Shown: positions 62,501-64,000 of the stretch, piece by piece
Layout: each line of letters begins with the position of its first letter
Numbering within the stretch: position 1 is the first letter of the stretch
Assembly: GCA_963855995.1 (NCBI GenBank)
Contig: OY979725.1
Span: forward strand, 1,302,001-1,366,000
Direction: 5' to 3'
Source of the DNA: Muricea muricata
Taxonomy: Eukaryota; Cnidaria; Anthozoa; Malacalcyonacea; Plexauridae
Length of the DNA: 64,000 nt
Notes under the pieces: generated by a model
Told to the model about the DNA's origin: nothing
The model's database searches: none
What the model saw: the letters and a program-made list of their open reading frames with translations, nothing else
Position numbers and translations under genes: made by a program

Positions 62501-63861
62501 ATTTAACACCTCCACGGGTGCAGCGCCTTATGAAAATAGGTTGTAATGACTAACATTTTAGTATGCTGGTGTAAATCTTCTGTTGCTGAAAACTTGCGTT
62601 CGCCTACAATATTGTGCAGTAAACACAAGCATTTAAATTTTGTGAGATCGCTTCAAACCATGGGCGTGGTTTTCTACCTCGGCGAGAAAGCTGTTTTTCG
62701 TAAGACTAGTGATACAAATGTAACATTGTTATTTTTATCGTACAATTTCGGCAACAATGTCGTTAGCACTAACGCAAAGGGTCAGGGAACGGAAAGGGAG
62801 TTAAACGTTTCCGTTTCACTAGGGAGTTGGGCAGTGGCGTAAATCCTGGGCTAAGGCCCCCCTGCCAATGACGATTAGAGGGCCCCTCAACAACTGATTC
62901 AGCAAAATATCTTCTGTCCCTTGGAAAGCCTTGGAAGTGGACCTCTTTAGAGCCCTCTATCACAAGGGCCCCTGGCTTTGGCCAGTTTGAGCCCCTAGGA
63001 GTTACGCCACTGGAATTGGGATGGGTTCACTCAAAATCGTGAGCGCCAAAACTGACATAAACGTTCAACCGAATGTGCGCAGAATAGTTCTCAAACGCAC
63101 GCTAACAGATGGTCAAAATACAGCCAAAGCAGAACTGACAAAAGTAAAACATTTAATTCGGAGCACTACTATATAAGTTCACCAGATAACGCAGTGCGTA
63201 TGTGAGAAATCTGCTTTGGTTTGACGCAAAGGTTTTCTCAGAACATGGTTAACCTATGAGTATAATAGCCCGCAAGCCTGTATGAAAATCAGGCGCATAC
63301 TACGGACTCCTGCTGCTAATGCCATCAATCACCACGACAACGGATGAATGTAGCGTTATATTTGCATAAACTCATGCAGACGCATAAACATAAACATTTA
63401 ACATGTCACCTATATTGCTACATTCTATATGAATAACCTAACTCGATGTGCTTTATACCTAGTATAGTAATATTAAGAAAGTTAACTGCAAGGTTTTTGG
63501 TAATCAATAGTGTATTTTTAAATGCACTATGCTCAAACACCCTTATAACTAGTATGGCGAATATTTACAGTCACTTATAAACTTTAGATAACCAACCTCC
63601 CAATTTCATCTCCAAAGTCATATTTTTCCATGGGATTTTCTTCGGAGAAATTCAGTTCTACGTCATTTCGTCTCTCGTACTTTGCGAACACGCTTTCATG
63701 GATGTTACTCATGTCGTCACTGCAAGAGAATGTAATAACCTTGGTTAGACACAAGTGGATGCATTTAATATCCCTCAGTCTGTCAACAAGGAAGCCTTTT
63801 ACAGCAAGGAGCTTTTAAATATTTAATCTACCATTCAAAAACTTGCATCCACGTTTGTAAC
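56575..63861 (-). CDS. CAMK-group Ser/Thr protein kinase (MLCK/Trio-like), 3' part
   Basis: Exons on the minus strand: 63861-63832, 63719-63597, 61840-61634, 60227-60059, 59272-59152, 58983-58908, 58818-58666, 58370-58325, 57860-57768, 56664-56575. Every phase matches. The kinase domain opens with YDFGDEIGRGGFAVIKKC, the ATP lysine is in YAAKF and the helix-C Glu in LKREVAMIQ. The catalytic loop is YLDLKPDN (the R-to-L change as in MLCK, Trio and titin kinases). The metal motif is DYD where DFG is usual, followed by GTPEFTAPE, DVWAFG and the lobe end EDHDWFK. The tail is short (about 60 residues), with CASC and a terminal acidic run. The Lys, Glu, Asp, Asn and metal Asp residues needed for catalysis are present. 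The 5' end is beyond the window, so Ig/Fn3 or other domains upstream cannot be judged. The first exon listed is only 30 bp and is the weakest. Confidence 0.88.
57292..57388. mobile_element. Short foldback element in a kinase intron
   Basis: AACAATTAGATTACTCGCTC at the left pairs with GAGCTCGTAATCTAATTGTT at the right, and TATGCGGTGA pairs with TCACCGCATA. The loop carries GTTTGGGCTTCGCTCTC. About 97 bp, likely a MITE. Confidence 0.7.
59606..59675. repeat. 70-bp near-perfect hairpin in a kinase intron
   Basis: TACTCTGTGGTCTGGCGTG pairs with CACGCCAGACCACAGAGTA nearly without mismatch, and the inner CAGAGCCCTTAA / TTAGGGGCTCTG continues the stem. Probably a minimal MITE, or a structured intronic RNA. 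Confidence 0.75.
60790..60895. repeat. Second member of the AATAAGATTATTGG family
   Basis: ATCCAATAAGATTATTGG and TTCCAATAAACTTAATGG are followed by ATTGTAATTTCATGCATAC, the same order as at 44.0-44.1 kb. It lies in a kinase intron. Confidence 0.4.
61205..61492. mobile_element. Relative of the 390-bp MITE in a kinase intron
   Basis: The ends TAGACAATTTTCATGTTAGGC.. and ..GTCTAACATGCAAATCGTCTA are inverted, as are CAAAATCTTTTA / TAAAAGATTTTG. The core (CTCGCGTAATACAAGTATAT, TTTGCAAACTTTG) resembles the core of the GGACCATTCCC family, but the termini differ. Confidence 0.6.
62832..63012. mobile_element. hAT MITE, CAGTGGCGTA ends, 8-bp TSD
   Basis: It begins CAGTGGCGTAAATCCTGGG and ends GAGTTACGCCACTG. 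The flanks are GAGTTGGG (62824-62831) and GAATTGGG (63013-63020), 7 of 8 matching. CAGTGGCGTA termini are typical of hAT elements. 181 bp, no transposase, in the large kinase intron. Confidence 0.85.
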
Positions 63862-64000
63862 CTGCAGCAAAAAGGTGTCAAATCTCCGAATCGACCTCAA
63901 ATAATCTGCCAGTTATATGCGGCCAAAATTTGACAAAATTCAACTTAAGCTACCATCTGCTGGTTCGCCCTAGGTCAGTAATGGAGTTCGACTTATCAGC

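Overview
The window is eukaryotic nuclear DNA: AT-rich, with genes split into short exons by GT...AG introns and with many kinds of short inverted-repeat transposons. The gene content (GOSR2/membrin, a PLP-dependent D-serine dehydratase, an adhesion GPCR with a WSC-like ectodomain, a CAMK-group kinase of the MLCK/Trio/titin style) and the repeats (CR1/L2-like LINE, tRNA-derived SINE, hAT, Mutator-like, piggyBac-like and mariner MITEs) suggest a marine invertebrate, most likely a cnidarian. The phylum is an inference; no species was identified.

Left part (1-37 kb) has almost no genes. Two exons at 5.15-5.36 kb may be the 3' end of an unrecognised gene. From at least 7.3 kb to 30.2 kb the sequence is one giant imperfect palindrome centred near 19 kb, with high arm similarity from about 8.6 to 29.0 kb. 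Each arm contains two direct copies of a unit of about 1.9 kb headed by a GC-rich hairpin of about 120 bp, plus a SINE, several MITEs, and an exon-like block at about 16.4-17.1 and 21.0-21.7 kb. A 5'-truncated LINE sits in the centre. One TTAA-flanked MITE is present in the left arm, and its site is perfectly empty in the right arm. At 34.3-36.8 kb a satellite of nine units of about 290-365 bp interrupts another MITE, followed by a tandem repeat of about 195 bp.

Right part (37.5-64 kb) is genic. GOSR2 (+, seven exons, 215 aa) and D-serine dehydratase (-, seven exons, 376 aa) converge with about 425 bp between their stop codons. Next comes an adhesion GPCR (+, 46.4/47.5-54.1 kb) with a signal peptide, WSC-like domain, GAIN/GPS and seven TM helices. 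Last is a protein kinase (-, 63.9-56.6 kb) whose 5' end lies outside the window. The introns and spacers hold hAT, Mutator-like and mariner-like MITEs, several with intact target-site duplications. GOSR2 works in ER-Golgi transport, the dehydratase in D-serine breakdown, and the other two in signalling. They look like unrelated neighbours, not a functional cluster. Exon structures were built by hand from reading frames, splice sites and family knowledge; intron phases agree throughout GOSR2, the dehydratase and the kinase.
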